20,582 bases of DNA, from contig JBJENW010000072.1 in assembly GCA_051880395.1 (NCBI GenBank), forward strand, positions 1-20,582, given 5' to 3'. Position numbers and translations under genes: made by a program. This document shows positions 7,008 to 15,209 of this stretch, one piece after another (the stretch's first letter is position 1; each line of letters starts with the position of its first letter). Source of the stretch: JBJENW01 sp051880395 (GTDB taxonomy: Bacteria; Bacillota; Clostridia; Lachnospirales; Lachnospiraceae). The notes beneath the pieces were generated by a model. The model made no database searches. It saw only the letters and a program-made list of their open reading frames with translations, and was not told the DNA's origin.

Positions 7008-9110
7008 ATGGAGTATGATGAGAAGTATTTTGCGGCAAGCGCAAATAGGAAAGTCTGTTTGCTATGGTTTATCCTGAATGTGATCATCAGTACATCGTAT
7101 GGCTGGGAAGTCACGAGAGGATTACATACGTTTGGATATTTTATTACATTTTTAGTGGCTTGCTGGGTTCCGTTTCTTAATGGCTGGATTCGTCTGAAAA
7201 TGAAGGGTTGGGATTTTAAAAACTATAAGCTGCATGTTGTGATCGGATTTTCGTTTTTTTATTTTTATGCAATGCTGACGACGAATTCTACATTGACATT
7301 TTGTTATATCTTACCAATGACAAGTATGATGGTACTGTATAAAGATACAAAGAGTACGATGCGTTTGGCCACGATCTCAGAGATTATTTTGGCTTTGCAA
7401 ATTATTAAAAATTACGTGGGCGGCATGAGGACGATGGCAGATATTTCAAATTATGAAATTCAAGTAGTAGCCATTCTTCTTTCAAATATCGGGTCTATTA
7501 TGGCAATCTATCACATGAGTAAATCGGACGGAGCAATGCTAGATTCCATGCAGGGAAATCTGGATAAGGTCGTTACGACAATTGAACAGGTGAAGGGTGC
7601 GAGCAATGCAGTGGTAGATGGCGTTACGGTTGTCAGAGAGTTATCGGAGGAGAATAAAGAAGGTGCCAATGCGGTTGTAAACAGTATGGGCGAACTGGCT
7701 GAGAATAACAATGACCTGAGTCAGAAAATTGATGCTACGATGCAAATGTCGGAAAATATTGATGCGCAGGTTGTGCATGTAGCGGATCAGATCGATCGGA
7801 TCGTGGGAATCGCAGAGAAATCTGCGGATAATGCAAATTCCAGTACAAGAGAATTGGCAGCGGTCATGGAGTCAACGAATACAATAGAAAATTTATCCGT
7901 TGAAGTAGAAAACATTCTGGAAGAATTTAGTGATAAATTCGAAATGGTGAAGAAGGAGACCGGTACGATCGAAACGATTACTTCTCAGACAAATCTGTTA
8001 GCCTTAAATGCGTCGATTGAGGCGGCAAGGGCCGGAGAAGCGGGAAAAGGATTTGCTGTGGTTGCGGATGAAATCCGGGACCTGAGTATGGGAACACATA
8101 GTTCGTCGAACAGCATCATGGAAGCATTAAAACACTTAGAGGATACCTCAAATGAAATGATGGAGTCGATTACAACAATCTTATCCATTCTGGGAAAGAC
8201 ACTGGAAAAAATTAGTCTGGTAAATGAAAGTGTCAGTGGAATATCTGTGGATTCTACGGAATTGAAGGAAGAAATTCAGGGTGTAGATACAGCCATTAAA
8301 ACAGTGGAAACTGCGAATAAGAGCATGGTAGATAATATGAAACACATCAAAGGAATCATGGTAGATATGACAGCGAGTGTGGAAAATTCGGAAAAGACGA
8401 CAGAGACCATGCGCAGTAAATATGAGGAGACATCTAGAAATGTAATGCTCATTGAAAATGTAGTTGGAAAGCTGGTAGAAGAACTTGGTGTTGGCGGCTT
8501 TATGAGCACGAAAGATCTGAAGCAGGGAATGACGATCACAATTGCACAGCAAAACGGAAATCGTGTGCATAAAACACAAATCGATGAGGTTGAAGAGGAA
8601 GTGCTATGGATTAAAGCAGCACCGGAAACTGAAACATTTATCGAAACAGTCGGAAAGAAAGCATTGTATCAAATCGATATTGTTGTGGATAATGCAGTCT
8701 ATACTTGGACAGATGTGGAAATCGTGCATGATAAGAAAACGAATGTGGGCAGATACATGTTGAAGATCAAAGGAAATCCAAAGGTCATCAACAGAAGAAA
8801 GTATCCGCGGCTTTCGCTTTCGAATCCGTGTAAGATTCAGATCAAATCAAAGAATGAATTTTATGACGGTAAAATGGTCAATGTAAGTGCCGGCGGTTTT
8901 GCATTTGCGTCAGCAGAAAAGAAATTTGAGAACATTGTCGGAGAACAGTTAGCGGTTACGATCGATAACTTCGATTCTGTGGAAAACGGGACGATCGAGG
9001 GGGTTGCCATTCGATCCTCCGATGACAACGGAACGTATATCGTTGGATGCCGTATGGCAGAAGACAACATGAAAATTTTCGAATATGTGAAACAAAATTC
9101 TGAAACATAA
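7008..9110 (+). CDS. Methyl-accepting chemotaxis protein fused to a YcgR-like PilZN-PilZ unit
   Basis: 700 residues; the ATG at 7008 follows GGAGGGAG. Six hydrophobic helices occupy about residues 15-185, with no extracytoplasmic ligand domain and no clear HAMP. A long coiled-coil signalling region follows. Its hairpin tip is recognisable in QTNLLALNASIEAARAGEAG and FAVVADEIRDLS (about 328-360), the surface that binds CheA and CheW. After about residue 500 comes LKQGMTITIAQQNG and a beta-rich stretch resembling the PilZN domain of YcgR/MotI flagellar brakes, then a PilZ domain with RRKYPR (about 596-601) and NVSAGG (about 625-630), the two cyclic-di-GMP binding motifs. The receptor probably couples internal cyclic-di-GMP, and perhaps a membrane signal, to chemotaxis. 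Likely partner: the EAL enzyme just upstream. Confidence 0.88.
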   Translation: MEYDEKYFAASANRKVCLLWFILNVIISTSYGWEVTRGLHTFGYFITFLVACWVPFLNGWIRLKMKGWDFKNYKLHVVIGFSFFYFYAMLTTNSTLTFCYILPMTSMMVLYKDTKSTMRLATISEIILALQIIKNYVGGMRTMADISNYEIQVVAILLSNIGSIMAIYHMSKSDGAMLDSMQGNLDKVVTTIEQVKGASNAVVDGVTVVRELSEENKEGANAVVNSMGELAENNNDLSQKIDATMQMSENIDAQVVHVADQIDRIVGIAEKSADNANSSTRELAAVMESTNTIENLSVEVENILEEFSDKFEMVKKETGTIETITSQTNLLALNASIEAARAGEAGKGFAVVADEIRDLSMGTHSSSNSIMEALKHLEDTSNEMMESITTILSILGKTLEKISLVNESVSGISVDSTELKEEIQGVDTAIKTVETANKSMVDNMKHIKGIMVDMTASVENSEKTTETMRSKYEETSRNVMLIENVVGKLVEELGVGGFMSTKDLKQGMTITIAQQNGNRVHKTQIDEVEEEVLWIKAAPETETFIETVGKKALYQIDIVVDNAVYTWTDVEIVHDKKTNVGRYMLKIKGNPKVINRRKYPRLSLSNPCKIQIKSKNEFYDGKMVNVSAGGFAFASAEKKFENIVGEQLAVTIDNFDSVENGTIEGVAIRSSDDNGTYIVGCRMAEDNMKIFEYVKQNSET

Positions 9111-9142
9111 ACATAGTTCAACCGATTGGTTGAAATATGTTT
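9109..9142. terminator. Hairpin between convergent genes
   Basis: A 15-base stem with one mismatch (9109-9123 with 9128-9142) closes on GATT. The left arm overlaps the receptor's stop codon. There is no real T-run on either strand, so it may act as a weak terminator or a transcript-stabilising hairpin. Confidence 0.4.
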
Positions 9143-9175
9143 CGTTTCGAGGTTAAAAAAAGAAATCGTGATATA

Positions 9176-9853
9176 TTATATGACATCCACACTGACAACC
9201 CCATCTATTTTTTCAATCATCTCCAGATAAGAAGATTGAAAGGGGGTTGGCAGATGCAGCATGACCTGAAGCGAGTAGGAGACGTTCTTTCCTTTTCCCT
9301 TGACGATATCTAAGGATTCCACGCGAATGGAATGCTTGTGCATCGTATCGAGAAAAGGAGAAACAACCTGATTATTTTCGACTTCGATATACAATGCTAC
9401 ATAGCGGCTGCGATGGTAGACATGGCGTTCGATCGCGGGAAGAACATGCAGGGCAAACAGCATACAGACGGTGACAAGAATGCTGCCGTCGAGAAATCCG
9501 ATGCCCACAGAAAGCCCGACACATGCGCAGGTCCAGAGACTTGCAGCAGTGGTCAGACCACGTACCTGATGGCCGGAAACAATGATCGTGCCGACACCCA
9601 GAAATCCTACTCCGCTGATGACCTGTGCCGCCATACGGGTCAGATCGACCTGTCCCGGAAAAGCGAGACTCATATACTGTCCGGTCAGCATGACAAGCGT
9701 GGAACCCAGACAGACTACCGTACTTGTTTTTGCTCCGGCGCCGCGTCGTTTGATGCCTCGATCCAGACCAATCAGGCTGCCGAGAATCAGAGAAACAAAA
9801 ATGCGCAGACAGACATTTGGAATTGTCCAGCTGGTAAACTGAAATCCGAACAT
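9176..9853 (-). CDS. MgtC/SapB-family membrane protein
   Basis: 225 residues if started at the ATG 9851-9853; a GTG three codons upstream (9860-9862) is an equal alternative, since AGGAAGGG could serve either. Four to five hydrophobic helices lie in residues 10-140. The MgtC signature is clear: SLILGSLIGLDRG (about 22-34), GAGAKTSTVVCLGSTLVML (about 39-57), VISGVGFLGVGTII (about 80-93) and RGLTTAASLW (about 99-108). The C-terminal 75 residues form a soluble ACT-like tail, present in some relatives. Characterised members are tied to growth in low magnesium and to control of ATP synthase or membrane potential; a transport role is not settled. An inverted repeat surrounds its likely -10 box. Confidence 0.85.
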   Translation of the reverse strand: MFGFQFTSWTIPNVCLRIFVSLILGSLIGLDRGIKRRGAGAKTSTVVCLGSTLVMLTGQYMSLAFPGQVDLTRMAAQVISGVGFLGVGTIIVSGHQVRGLTTAASLWTCACVGLSVGIGFLDGSILVTVCMLFALHVLPAIERHVYHRSRYVALYIEVENNQVVSPFLDTMHKHSIRVESLDIVKGKGKNVSYSLQVMLHLPTPFQSSYLEMIEKIDGVVSVDVI

Positions 9854-9861
9854 AAAAATCA

Positions 9862-9900
9862 CACCCTTCCTCAGTACTATTGTACCACAAAGGAAGGGTG
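9862..9900 (-). promoter_or_regulatory. Inverted repeat over the mgtC-like promoter and ribosome site
   Basis: CACCCTTCCT (9862-9871) and AGGAAGGGTG (9891-9900) are perfect 10-base inverted arms. Between them, on the minus strand, is TACAAT (9879-9884), a good -10 box; no matching -35 is obvious. The gene-proximal arm contains the ribosome-binding bases. It may be a repressor operator or, for transcripts from further upstream, an RNA hairpin hiding the ribosome site. Confidence 0.5.
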
Positions 9901-9918
9901 CGTTCTATAATAAATCAA

Positions 9919-9941
9919 GGAAAAAGGCAAACTTATTTTGC
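9919..9941 (-). terminator. Weak terminator of the DUF1275 gene
   Basis: On the minus strand GCAAA-ATAAG-TTTGC is followed by CTTTTT. The 5-base stem overlaps the stop codon at 9933-9935. It is short and would be leaky, allowing some read-through into the mgtC-like gene. Confidence 0.4.
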
Positions 9942-10625
9942 AGCCGGTGCGGCGACCAAATCAGTGGAGTGTTTTTCGAACTGTTCTTCTTTTCGAACCA
10001 GGAAAAACGCAAATGCGATTGGCAGTGCGGCAAACCAGCATGCTTGAATCTGTATGGCATGGCAGGCAAAAAACGAAGCAGCGACGCCCAAATGGAAAAA
10101 GATCAGAGAGTTTGCGAACAATTTCATTTTTTCCAAGGAAGCCTCATCTTTTTCAGAAAGATAATGTCCGAGTGCTAAGGAAAACTGCTTGAAATTATTG
10201 GTTGAAAAAATCGTTGAGCTGTTAAATCCGTTTGCACCGTGGAAAACGCACCACTGTGTTGACATCATGAAAAACAGAGGATACAGGCACAAGATCGCAT
10301 CCCCATCCTTCGGCATCAGACTCAAAAGAATCAGGCAGATGCATTCGATAAAAATCGTATATCTCTTTAATGGGATGTTCGTTTTTGTCTCCAAGTAAAC
10401 GGTCAGTTCGATGGCGGAAAAATAAACGATCAGTCCACCGATCCGGACGAGAAATTCCAACAGATTTCCACCCAGAAGACAGGTGATGATATAGATCATA
10501 TTCGTCGTCTGCGCCGAACCAAAATTGTTGCAGCGCACTAACAGGGCATATGCACCCATAAAACCGCCGACAAGACACATCGTGCGGTGTAAATTTAATT
10601 CATAGTTTTCTTTGACAGAATCCAT
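9933..10625 (-). CDS. DUF1275 (YoaK-family) membrane protein
   Basis: 230 residues on the minus strand. The ATG at 10623-10625 follows GAAGGAGG at about 5 bases; an upstream in-frame extension has no ribosome site. Six to seven hydrophobic helices run through the protein. The family block is GGFMGAYALLVRCNNFGSAQ followed by TTNMIYI (about residues 20-46), and a second block has CVFHGANGFNSSTIFSTNN (about 125-143). Both are typical of DUF1275, usually annotated YoaK-type membrane proteins of unknown transport role. It precedes the mgtC-like gene on the same strand with a gap of about 80 bases that includes a separate likely promoter, so a shared operon is possible but not required. Confidence 0.8.
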   Translation of the reverse strand: MDSVKENYELNLHRTMCLVGGFMGAYALLVRCNNFGSAQTTNMIYIITCLLGGNLLEFLVRIGGLIVYFSAIELTVYLETKTNIPLKRYTIFIECICLILLSLMPKDGDAILCLYPLFFMMSTQWCVFHGANGFNSSTIFSTNNFKQFSLALGHYLSEKDEASLEKMKLFANSLIFFHLGVAASFFACHAIQIQACWFAALPIAFAFFLVRKEEQFEKHSTDLVAAPAAK

Positions 10626-10812
10626 GATTCCTCCTTCAAAAATAAATACACTAACTTCAACCACATAATATACCACCATCCTATAAAAAATGGTATGGGA
10701 AATATGTACTTTTCCTGTTTTTTTCGAAAACTTTACACAAATTTACAGGAATATGGTGGAAGAAAGCGGCAAGGGTAGGTAAGATAGTCGTACAATGTGG
10801 ATGGAAGGAGAT

Positions 10813-11532
10813 ATGGGAAGTTTTACAATGAAAAAAAGAAAAAGTGAAAAGCAAAAGATACAGACAGAGGAAGAAATCACTTACGAAATGATCCGCAAAA
10901 ATCCAGAGGTCTGTACTCTGATGGAAATGGGAAATGAAGTGCTGCGTGTCATGGGGTATACGGAGCATTCCAAAAAGCATGCATCGATCGTGGCACAGCA
11001 CAGCGCACAGATCTTAGAAACGCTGGGATATTCGGCACATGAGATCGAACTGGCGAAGATTGCCGGATTTATGCATGATATCGGAAACGCCGTTAATCGC
11101 GATGATCATGCACATACCGGAGCGATTCTGTCCTATCAGATTCTGCAAAAAATGGGGATGCCGATTACAGATATCGCACTTGTCATTTCAGCGATCGGAA
11201 ATCACGATGAGGCGACGGGAGAAGCAGTGACACCGATTTCGGCGGCATTGATTCTGGCAGACAAGACCGATGTGCGCAGAAGTCGTGTGCGAAATCCGGA
11301 TGTCACGACATTCGATAAACATGATAAAGTTAATTTTGCGGTACATTCGGCAAAACTGACAACAAATACGGAAAAAAAAGTGATCCATCTCGATATCGAA
11401 CTGGATGAAGAAAGCTGCTCCGTATTGGATTATTTTGAAATATTTCTGGAACGTATGCTGATGTGCCGACGTGCGGCGGAGTTTTTAGAGATGCGTTTTA
11501 AGTTTACTGTAAATGGAAGCAAAGTTTTATAA
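10813..11532 (+). CDS. HD-domain hydrolase, PhoH-linked
   Basis: 239 residues from the ATG at 10813, which has AAGGAG only 2 bases away; ATGs at 10795 and 10828 are alternatives, so the start is uncertain. The N-terminal 40 residues are charged. The HD core shows EHSKKHASIVAQHS (about 56-69), AKIAGFMHDIGNAVNRDDHA (about 81-100) and ISAIGNHDEATGEA (about 121-134), then LILADKTDVRRSRVR (about 142-156). These are the metal-binding His and Asp positions of HDIG-type phosphohydrolases, and the last block has the D used as a late ligand. The C-terminal 80 residues are beta-rich and less familiar. Eleven bases separate it from the PhoH gene, a tight operon; a nucleotide or RNA-related substrate is possible but inferred only from that neighbour. 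Confidence 0.8.
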   Translation: MGSFTMKKRKSEKQKIQTEEEITYEMIRKNPEVCTLMEMGNEVLRVMGYTEHSKKHASIVAQHSAQILETLGYSAHEIELAKIAGFMHDIGNAVNRDDHAHTGAILSYQILQKMGMPITDIALVISAIGNHDEATGEAVTPISAALILADKTDVRRSRVRNPDVTTFDKHDKVNFAVHSAKLTTNTEKKVIHLDIELDEESCSVLDYFEIFLERMLMCRRAAEFLEMRFKFTVNGSKVL

Positions 11533-11543
11533 GGGGATAATTT

Positions 11544-12929
11544 ATGAAAAAACACTATATTATTGATACAAATATCTTAGTACATGCACCGGAGGCAATC
11601 GCTCAGTTTGAGGAAAACGAGGTAATTCTGCCGATCGTGGTATTAGAGGAATTAGACGGATTGAAAAATGCAGACGGAGAAAAAGGCAGAAGTGCCAGAA
11701 GCGCGATTCGGGAATTAGAAACGTATCGCCAGCTCGGAAACCTGTTAGAAGGCGTTCCGACACCGGGCGGCGGAATCTTGCGGGTAGAAAAAAACTTCAT
11801 TGATGTGCGTTTGCCAGAGGATTTTCCAGAGGACAAGATGGACAACCGAATTTTAAAAGTCTGCAAAGGCCTGACCGAACAGTATCCGGAGGATGCCGTC
11901 ATTTTGGTGACAAAAGATATTTTATTGCGCATCAAAGCACAGATCTTAGAACTTGCAGCAGAGGATTACACGACAGATCAAACATCGGGAGAGGAAGAAG
12001 TATATACCGGCAGATGCGAGCTGTTTGCGGAGGAGGCACATTTTAAAGACTTTAAGAAAAAAGGAATCAAACTGGAGTATGTCTACACGGTGGATGAAGA
12101 AGGAAACCGGGTGGATGTGACATTAGAGCAGAATGAATTTGTTGTATTAAAAGCCGATCAGTCGACGAAAAAGACACAGCTTGGGCGCGTAAAAGGGGAT
12201 CGCATCGTGGCTTTGCAGTACAAAAAAAGTAAGCCGTACGGGGTATCGCCACGAAATGTCGGACAGCATTTCCTACAGGAAGCGCTGATGTTGCCGGCAA
12301 AAGAGGCACCGCTTGTGATCGTACAGGGAATGGCGGGCACCGCGAAAACCTTCTATTCGCTCGCCGTCGGATTGGAAAAAGTATATAATGCGACAGACAA
12401 AGAGTACCGGAAGATTCTGATCAGCCGTCCGAATGCACAATTTGATGAAAATATCGGCTATCTTCCGGGGGATGAACAGGAGAAGATCTCGCCTTTGATG
12501 CGCCCGGTCGTTGATAATTTAGAACAGCTGATCGACTCGGATGAGGAAGAGCGCTATCGGGATGAGGAGGCGCTGCATGGAAAAATCGAAGAGATCTTTT
12601 CCAGAGGCGTGATCGTAGCGGAAGCGATGAACTTTATCCGTGGCCGTTCCTTTGTCGATACCTATCTGATCATTGATGAGGCACAAAATATGACGCCAAA
12701 GCAGATCACCGGAATCATTACCCGTGCCGGAAAAGGAACAAAAGTGATCCTCCTCGGAGATCCGAAACAGATTGACAATCCGTATTTAGATGAGCGCACC
12801 AACGGACTGAGCTACGCGGCCGACCGCATGAAAGGCAGTCCGCTCTGCTATCAGATCACCTTATCCGCAGAAGAATGCGAGCGCTCCGAACTTGCCATGG
12901 ATGCGATCCAAAGAATCCAAAACGGATAG
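11544..12929 (+). CDS. PhoH-family ATPase with N-terminal PIN domain (YlaK type)
   Basis: 461 residues; the ATG at 11544 follows AGGGGATA. Residues 1-140 are a PIN nuclease domain: YIIDTNILVHAP supplies the first Asp, VVLEELDGLK the Glu, and ILVTKDILLRIKA the later acid. After a linker with an OB-like stretch comes the PhoH P-loop ATPase: VIVQGMAGTAKTFYSLA (Walker A, about 257-273), ILISRPNAQFDENIGYLPGD (about 291-310), FIRGRSFVDTYLIIDEAQNM (Walker B, about 363-382) and TKVILLGDPKQIDNP. Such PIN-PhoH (PhoH2-like) proteins are thought to unwind and cleave RNA. All key residues appear intact and length is normal. It is the second gene of the HD-PhoH operon and the last core-like gene before the accessory island. 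Confidence 0.9.
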   Translation: MKKHYIIDTNILVHAPEAIAQFEENEVILPIVVLEELDGLKNADGEKGRSARSAIRELETYRQLGNLLEGVPTPGGGILRVEKNFIDVRLPEDFPEDKMDNRILKVCKGLTEQYPEDAVILVTKDILLRIKAQILELAAEDYTTDQTSGEEEVYTGRCELFAEEAHFKDFKKKGIKLEYVYTVDEEGNRVDVTLEQNEFVVLKADQSTKKTQLGRVKGDRIVALQYKKSKPYGVSPRNVGQHFLQEALMLPAKEAPLVIVQGMAGTAKTFYSLAVGLEKVYNATDKEYRKILISRPNAQFDENIGYLPGDEQEKISPLMRPVVDNLEQLIDSDEEERYRDEEALHGKIEEIFSRGVIVAEAMNFIRGRSFVDTYLIIDEAQNMTPKQITGIITRAGKGTKVILLGDPKQIDNPYLDERTNGLSYAADRMKGSPLCYQITLSAEECERSELAMDAIQRIQNG

Positions 12930-12954
12930 AACGATATGTTGTTTCTGTACGGAC

Positions 12955-13005
12955 GTTTCGAGAATACGGCGGACACAGCGGACAGGGACGGCGTATTCTC
13001 GAAAC
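12955..13005. repeat. Perfect 14-base inverted repeat after phoH
   Basis: GTTTCGAGAATACG (12955-12968) and CGTATTCTCGAAAC (12992-13005) are perfect inverted arms around a GC-rich 23-base loop containing GCGGACA twice. It could form a strong hairpin ending the PhoH transcript, but no T-run follows. It marks the change from core genes to the island and could equally be a recombination-related or repeat-family element. Confidence 0.5.
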
Positions 13006-13054
13006 TGTGTATCGGAAACGAAAGGTTGAGATAAGCCGTTTTTGTAAGACAGGC

Positions 13055-13155
13055 GCAGCACGCTTGGAAAAATCCAAAAACAACAGAAAAAAACACACTT
13101 GGCATGGTTCTGTTCCCATGCTAAAATGAAAGGAGAAATAAACAACGAGCGGAAT
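13055..13155 (+). repeat. Dispersed leader repeat, copy A
   Basis: This copy contains CGCTTGGAAAAATCCAAAAA, an A/C-rich stretch, then CACTTGGCATGGTTCTGTTC and CCATGCTAAAATGAAAGGAG. The last part is nearly identical to the leader directly before the intact Rpn gene at 16439, and a short match AACAACGA even reaches the first codons of that gene. The likely history is that an Rpn copy stood here and its coding part was replaced by the AAA-ATPase gene at 13174. Related copies lie at 14762, 16301 and 18356. Confidence 0.75.
13099..13127 (+). promoter_or_regulatory. Leader promoter, copy A, with palindromic spacer
   Basis: TTGGCA (13099-13104), a 17-base spacer and TAAAAT (13122-13127) fit a sigma-A promoter. 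The spacer and its edge hold the palindrome GCATGG-TTCTGTTC-CCATGC, a possible operator. It would start transcripts about 40 bases before the AAA-ATPase GTG. Confidence 0.6.
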
Positions 13156-13173
13156 GAAAGGCGGTGAAATTCA

Positions 13174-14760
13174 GTGGGAAGATTTGTGAATCCGGGAAAC
13201 AGTGCATTTCAGGATGCAGTAAATTCCAAAATATATGTAGATAAGACAGGATTGATCGAATATACAAACAGCGTGATCGATACAACAGCGAAATTCATCT
13301 GTAACAGTCGTCCGAGGCGTTTCGGAAAATCCATTACGGTAGATATGCTCGCGGCCTATTATAGCAAAGGATGTAGTTCCCAGACGATATTTGAGGGGAT
13401 GGAGATCAGTGCATATGAAGATTACACCATTCACCTGAATCAATACGATGTGATCCAGTTCGATGTGCAGTGGTGCATGGAACCGGCTGGTGGTCCGAAT
13501 GGGGTGGTTTCGTTTCTTACAGAATCGATCATAAAGGAATTAAGAGAGTACTATCCCGAACAATTATCGGATTCGGTTCAGTCGCTGCCGGATGCACTTT
13601 CCCGTATACACGCATCTTGCGGTCAGAAATTTATCGTCATTATTGATGAGTGGGATGTTTTGATTCGAGACGAGGCAATGAATCGAAAAGCGCAGGAGGA
13701 ATATATTGATTTCCTGCGAGGCATGTTTAAGGGGAGTGAGCCGACGAAGTTTATTCATTTGGCATATCTCACAGGAATCCTTCCGATCAAAAAGATTCAG
13801 ACACAGTCAGCCATCAATAACTTTGACGAGTTTACAATGGTAGATGCAAAAGTGTTTGCAAAATATATCGGATTTACAGAAGAAGAGGTAAAAGAACTTT
13901 GTAAGAAATATGATATGGATTATCAAACCGTCAAACGGTGGTATGACGGATATTTACTAGAAGACGATCAGGTATATAATCCAAAGGCTGTCGTTTCCGC
14001 GTTGACATGGAACAAAATAAAAAGTTACTGGTCAAAAACAGGGACATTTGAGGCGATCGTTCCACTGATCAATATGGATTTTGATGGGTTAAAAGAAGCG
14101 ATCATTGAAATGCTTTCCGGTTGTGAGGTGGAAGTGGATGTATCCTCTTTTCAGAACGATATCGTCAGTTTTCAGAATAAAGACGATGTGCTGACCTATC
14201 TGATTCATTTAGGGTATCTTGGATATGATCAGGAGTATCAGAGGGCATTTATTCCAAACGAGGAAATTCGTCAGGAACTGACAGCTGCAACAAGACGGAA
14301 AAATTGGAGCGAGATGCTCGCGTTTTGGCAGAAGTCCGAACAGCTCCTTGATGCCACATTAGATTTGGATGCAGATTTGGTTGCAGATGAAATGGAAAAA
14401 ATCCATACGAAATATGCATCCGCTATCCAGTATAACAGTGAAAATTCACTCAGTAGTGTGATAACGATCGGTTATCTGAGTACCATGCAGTACTACTTCA
14501 AGCCAATCCGGGAGTTGCCGACGGGGAGAGGATTTGCAGATTTTGTTTATATACCAAAGCCGGAATATAACACAGATTACCCGGCTTTACTGGTAGAATT
14601 GAAGTGGAATCAAAGTGCGAAGACTGCATTACAGCAGATTAAGGAAAAAAACTATCCGGAATCGATATTGGATTATACGGGCGAGATTTTACTGGTGGGA
14701 ATCAATTATGAGAAAAAGAGTAAAAAGCACCAGTGCGTGATAGAGAAGTATCAGATTTGA
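13174..14760 (+). CDS. AAA-ATPase-like / PD-(D/E)XK nuclease protein, copy 1
   Basis: 528 residues from a GTG at 13174 with AAAGGCGGTGA upstream; the encoded MGRFVNPGN aligns with MGVYFNPNN of the second copy, supporting the start. The N-terminal AAA-ATPase-like domain (PF09820 type) has KIYVDKTGLIEY (about 20-31), a P-loop variant RPRRFGKS (about 46-53) and Walker B IVIIDEWDVLI (about 153-163), then YLTGILPIKKI near 204-214. The C-terminal nuclease domain (PF08011 type) has GRGFADFVYIP and PALLVELKW (about 450-480), giving D-x(n)-E-x-K. The biological role is unknown; it may be a mobile-element, toxin or defence protein. It follows leader copy A and is followed by copy B. It is likely functional: no frameshift and all motifs are present. 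Confidence 0.85.
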   Translation: MGRFVNPGNSAFQDAVNSKIYVDKTGLIEYTNSVIDTTAKFICNSRPRRFGKSITVDMLAAYYSKGCSSQTIFEGMEISAYEDYTIHLNQYDVIQFDVQWCMEPAGGPNGVVSFLTESIIKELREYYPEQLSDSVQSLPDALSRIHASCGQKFIVIIDEWDVLIRDEAMNRKAQEEYIDFLRGMFKGSEPTKFIHLAYLTGILPIKKIQTQSAINNFDEFTMVDAKVFAKYIGFTEEEVKELCKKYDMDYQTVKRWYDGYLLEDDQVYNPKAVVSALTWNKIKSYWSKTGTFEAIVPLINMDFDGLKEAIIEMLSGCEVEVDVSSFQNDIVSFQNKDDVLTYLIHLGYLGYDQEYQRAFIPNEEIRQELTAATRRKNWSEMLAFWQKSEQLLDATLDLDADLVADEMEKIHTKYASAIQYNSENSLSSVITIGYLSTMQYYFKPIRELPTGRGFADFVYIPKPEYNTDYPALLVELKWNQSAKTALQQIKEKNYPESILDYTGEILLVGINYEKKSKKHQCVIEKYQI

Positions 14761-14761
14761 G

Positions 14762-14850
14762 GGTATCCAAAGGAGCATCTCGCTTGGAAAAATCCCCTAA
14801 AAACAGAAAACACACTTGGCATTGTTCTGGTTACTGTTCCGTGTTAAAAT
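14762..14850 (+). repeat. Dispersed leader repeat, copy B (altered promoter)
   Basis: It begins GTATCCAAAGGAGCATCTCG, continues CTTGGAAAAATCCC and CACACTTGGCATTGTTCTG, and ends GTGTTAAAAT. An insertion (GGTTACTGTTCC) widens the distance between TTGGCA and TAAAAT to 23 bases, so this copy should not work as a promoter; the AAGGAG after the -10 box is also lost. It lies between the AAA-ATPase and the first antitoxin. Confidence 0.7.
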
Positions 14851-14866
14851 GTTGTAAAATAAGACG

Positions 14867-14895
14867 TTGAATTAACAGCTAAATTTGGGTACATT
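14867..14895 (+). promoter_or_regulatory. Promoter of the first toxin-antitoxin module
   Basis: TTGAAT (14867-14872) and TACATT (14890-14895) are 17 bases apart, 23 bases before the antitoxin ATG, which has AAAAAGGAGG. Confidence 0.5.
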
Positions 14896-14918
14896 AAAAG
14901 CAAAAAGGAGGTTTTATT

Positions 14919-15209
14919 ATGCCAAATATTAAGCCGATTTCGGATTTAAGAAATTATACTGCGGTTTTAGATACAGTTGCAGTCGGTTCACCAGTCTATC
15001 TGACAAAGAATGGCAGAGGCTGCTTTGCCATTATGGATATGGAAGAACAAGAGGAACAACAGGAAAAAGCACAAAAATACGATAAGATGGAAGCACAGCT
15101 CAAATTGATGTGTGCGTTAAATGCTGGAAAAAAAATAGGAGAAGAAGAAGGATGGATTTCTGCGGATGACGTAAGAAACCATTTTAGGGAAAAGAAAGAT
15201 GCACAATAA
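14919..15209 (+). CDS. Phd/YefM-family antitoxin
   Basis: 96 residues, ATG at 14919 after AAGGAGG at an 8-base spacing. The N-terminus IKPISDLRNYTAVLD followed by VGSPVYLTKNGRGCFAIMDM (about residues 4-43) is the Phd/YefM DNA-binding fold. A Gln/Glu-rich helix follows, and the C-terminal 45 residues (through GWISADDVRNHF) are the toxin-binding part. It should repress its own promoter and neutralise a RelE/ParE toxin. The toxin gene overlapping its end is truncated, so this antitoxin is probably an orphan. It could still act on the related toxin encoded at 15788. Confidence 0.85.
   Translation: MPNIKPISDLRNYTAVLDTVAVGSPVYLTKNGRGCFAIMDMEEQEEQQEKAQKYDKMEAQLKLMCALNAGKKIGEEEGWISADDVRNHFREKKDAQ

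Noticed and set aside
9332..9910. 192-residue plus-strand open frame
   Set aside because: It lies antisense to the mgtC-like gene, lacks a ribosome site, and its product is low-complexity polar sequence without any known motif.
12851..13145. Three overlapping minus-strand open frames at the end of phoH
   Set aside because: They are shadows of the phoH 3' end and the inverted repeat; none has a start signal or known motif.
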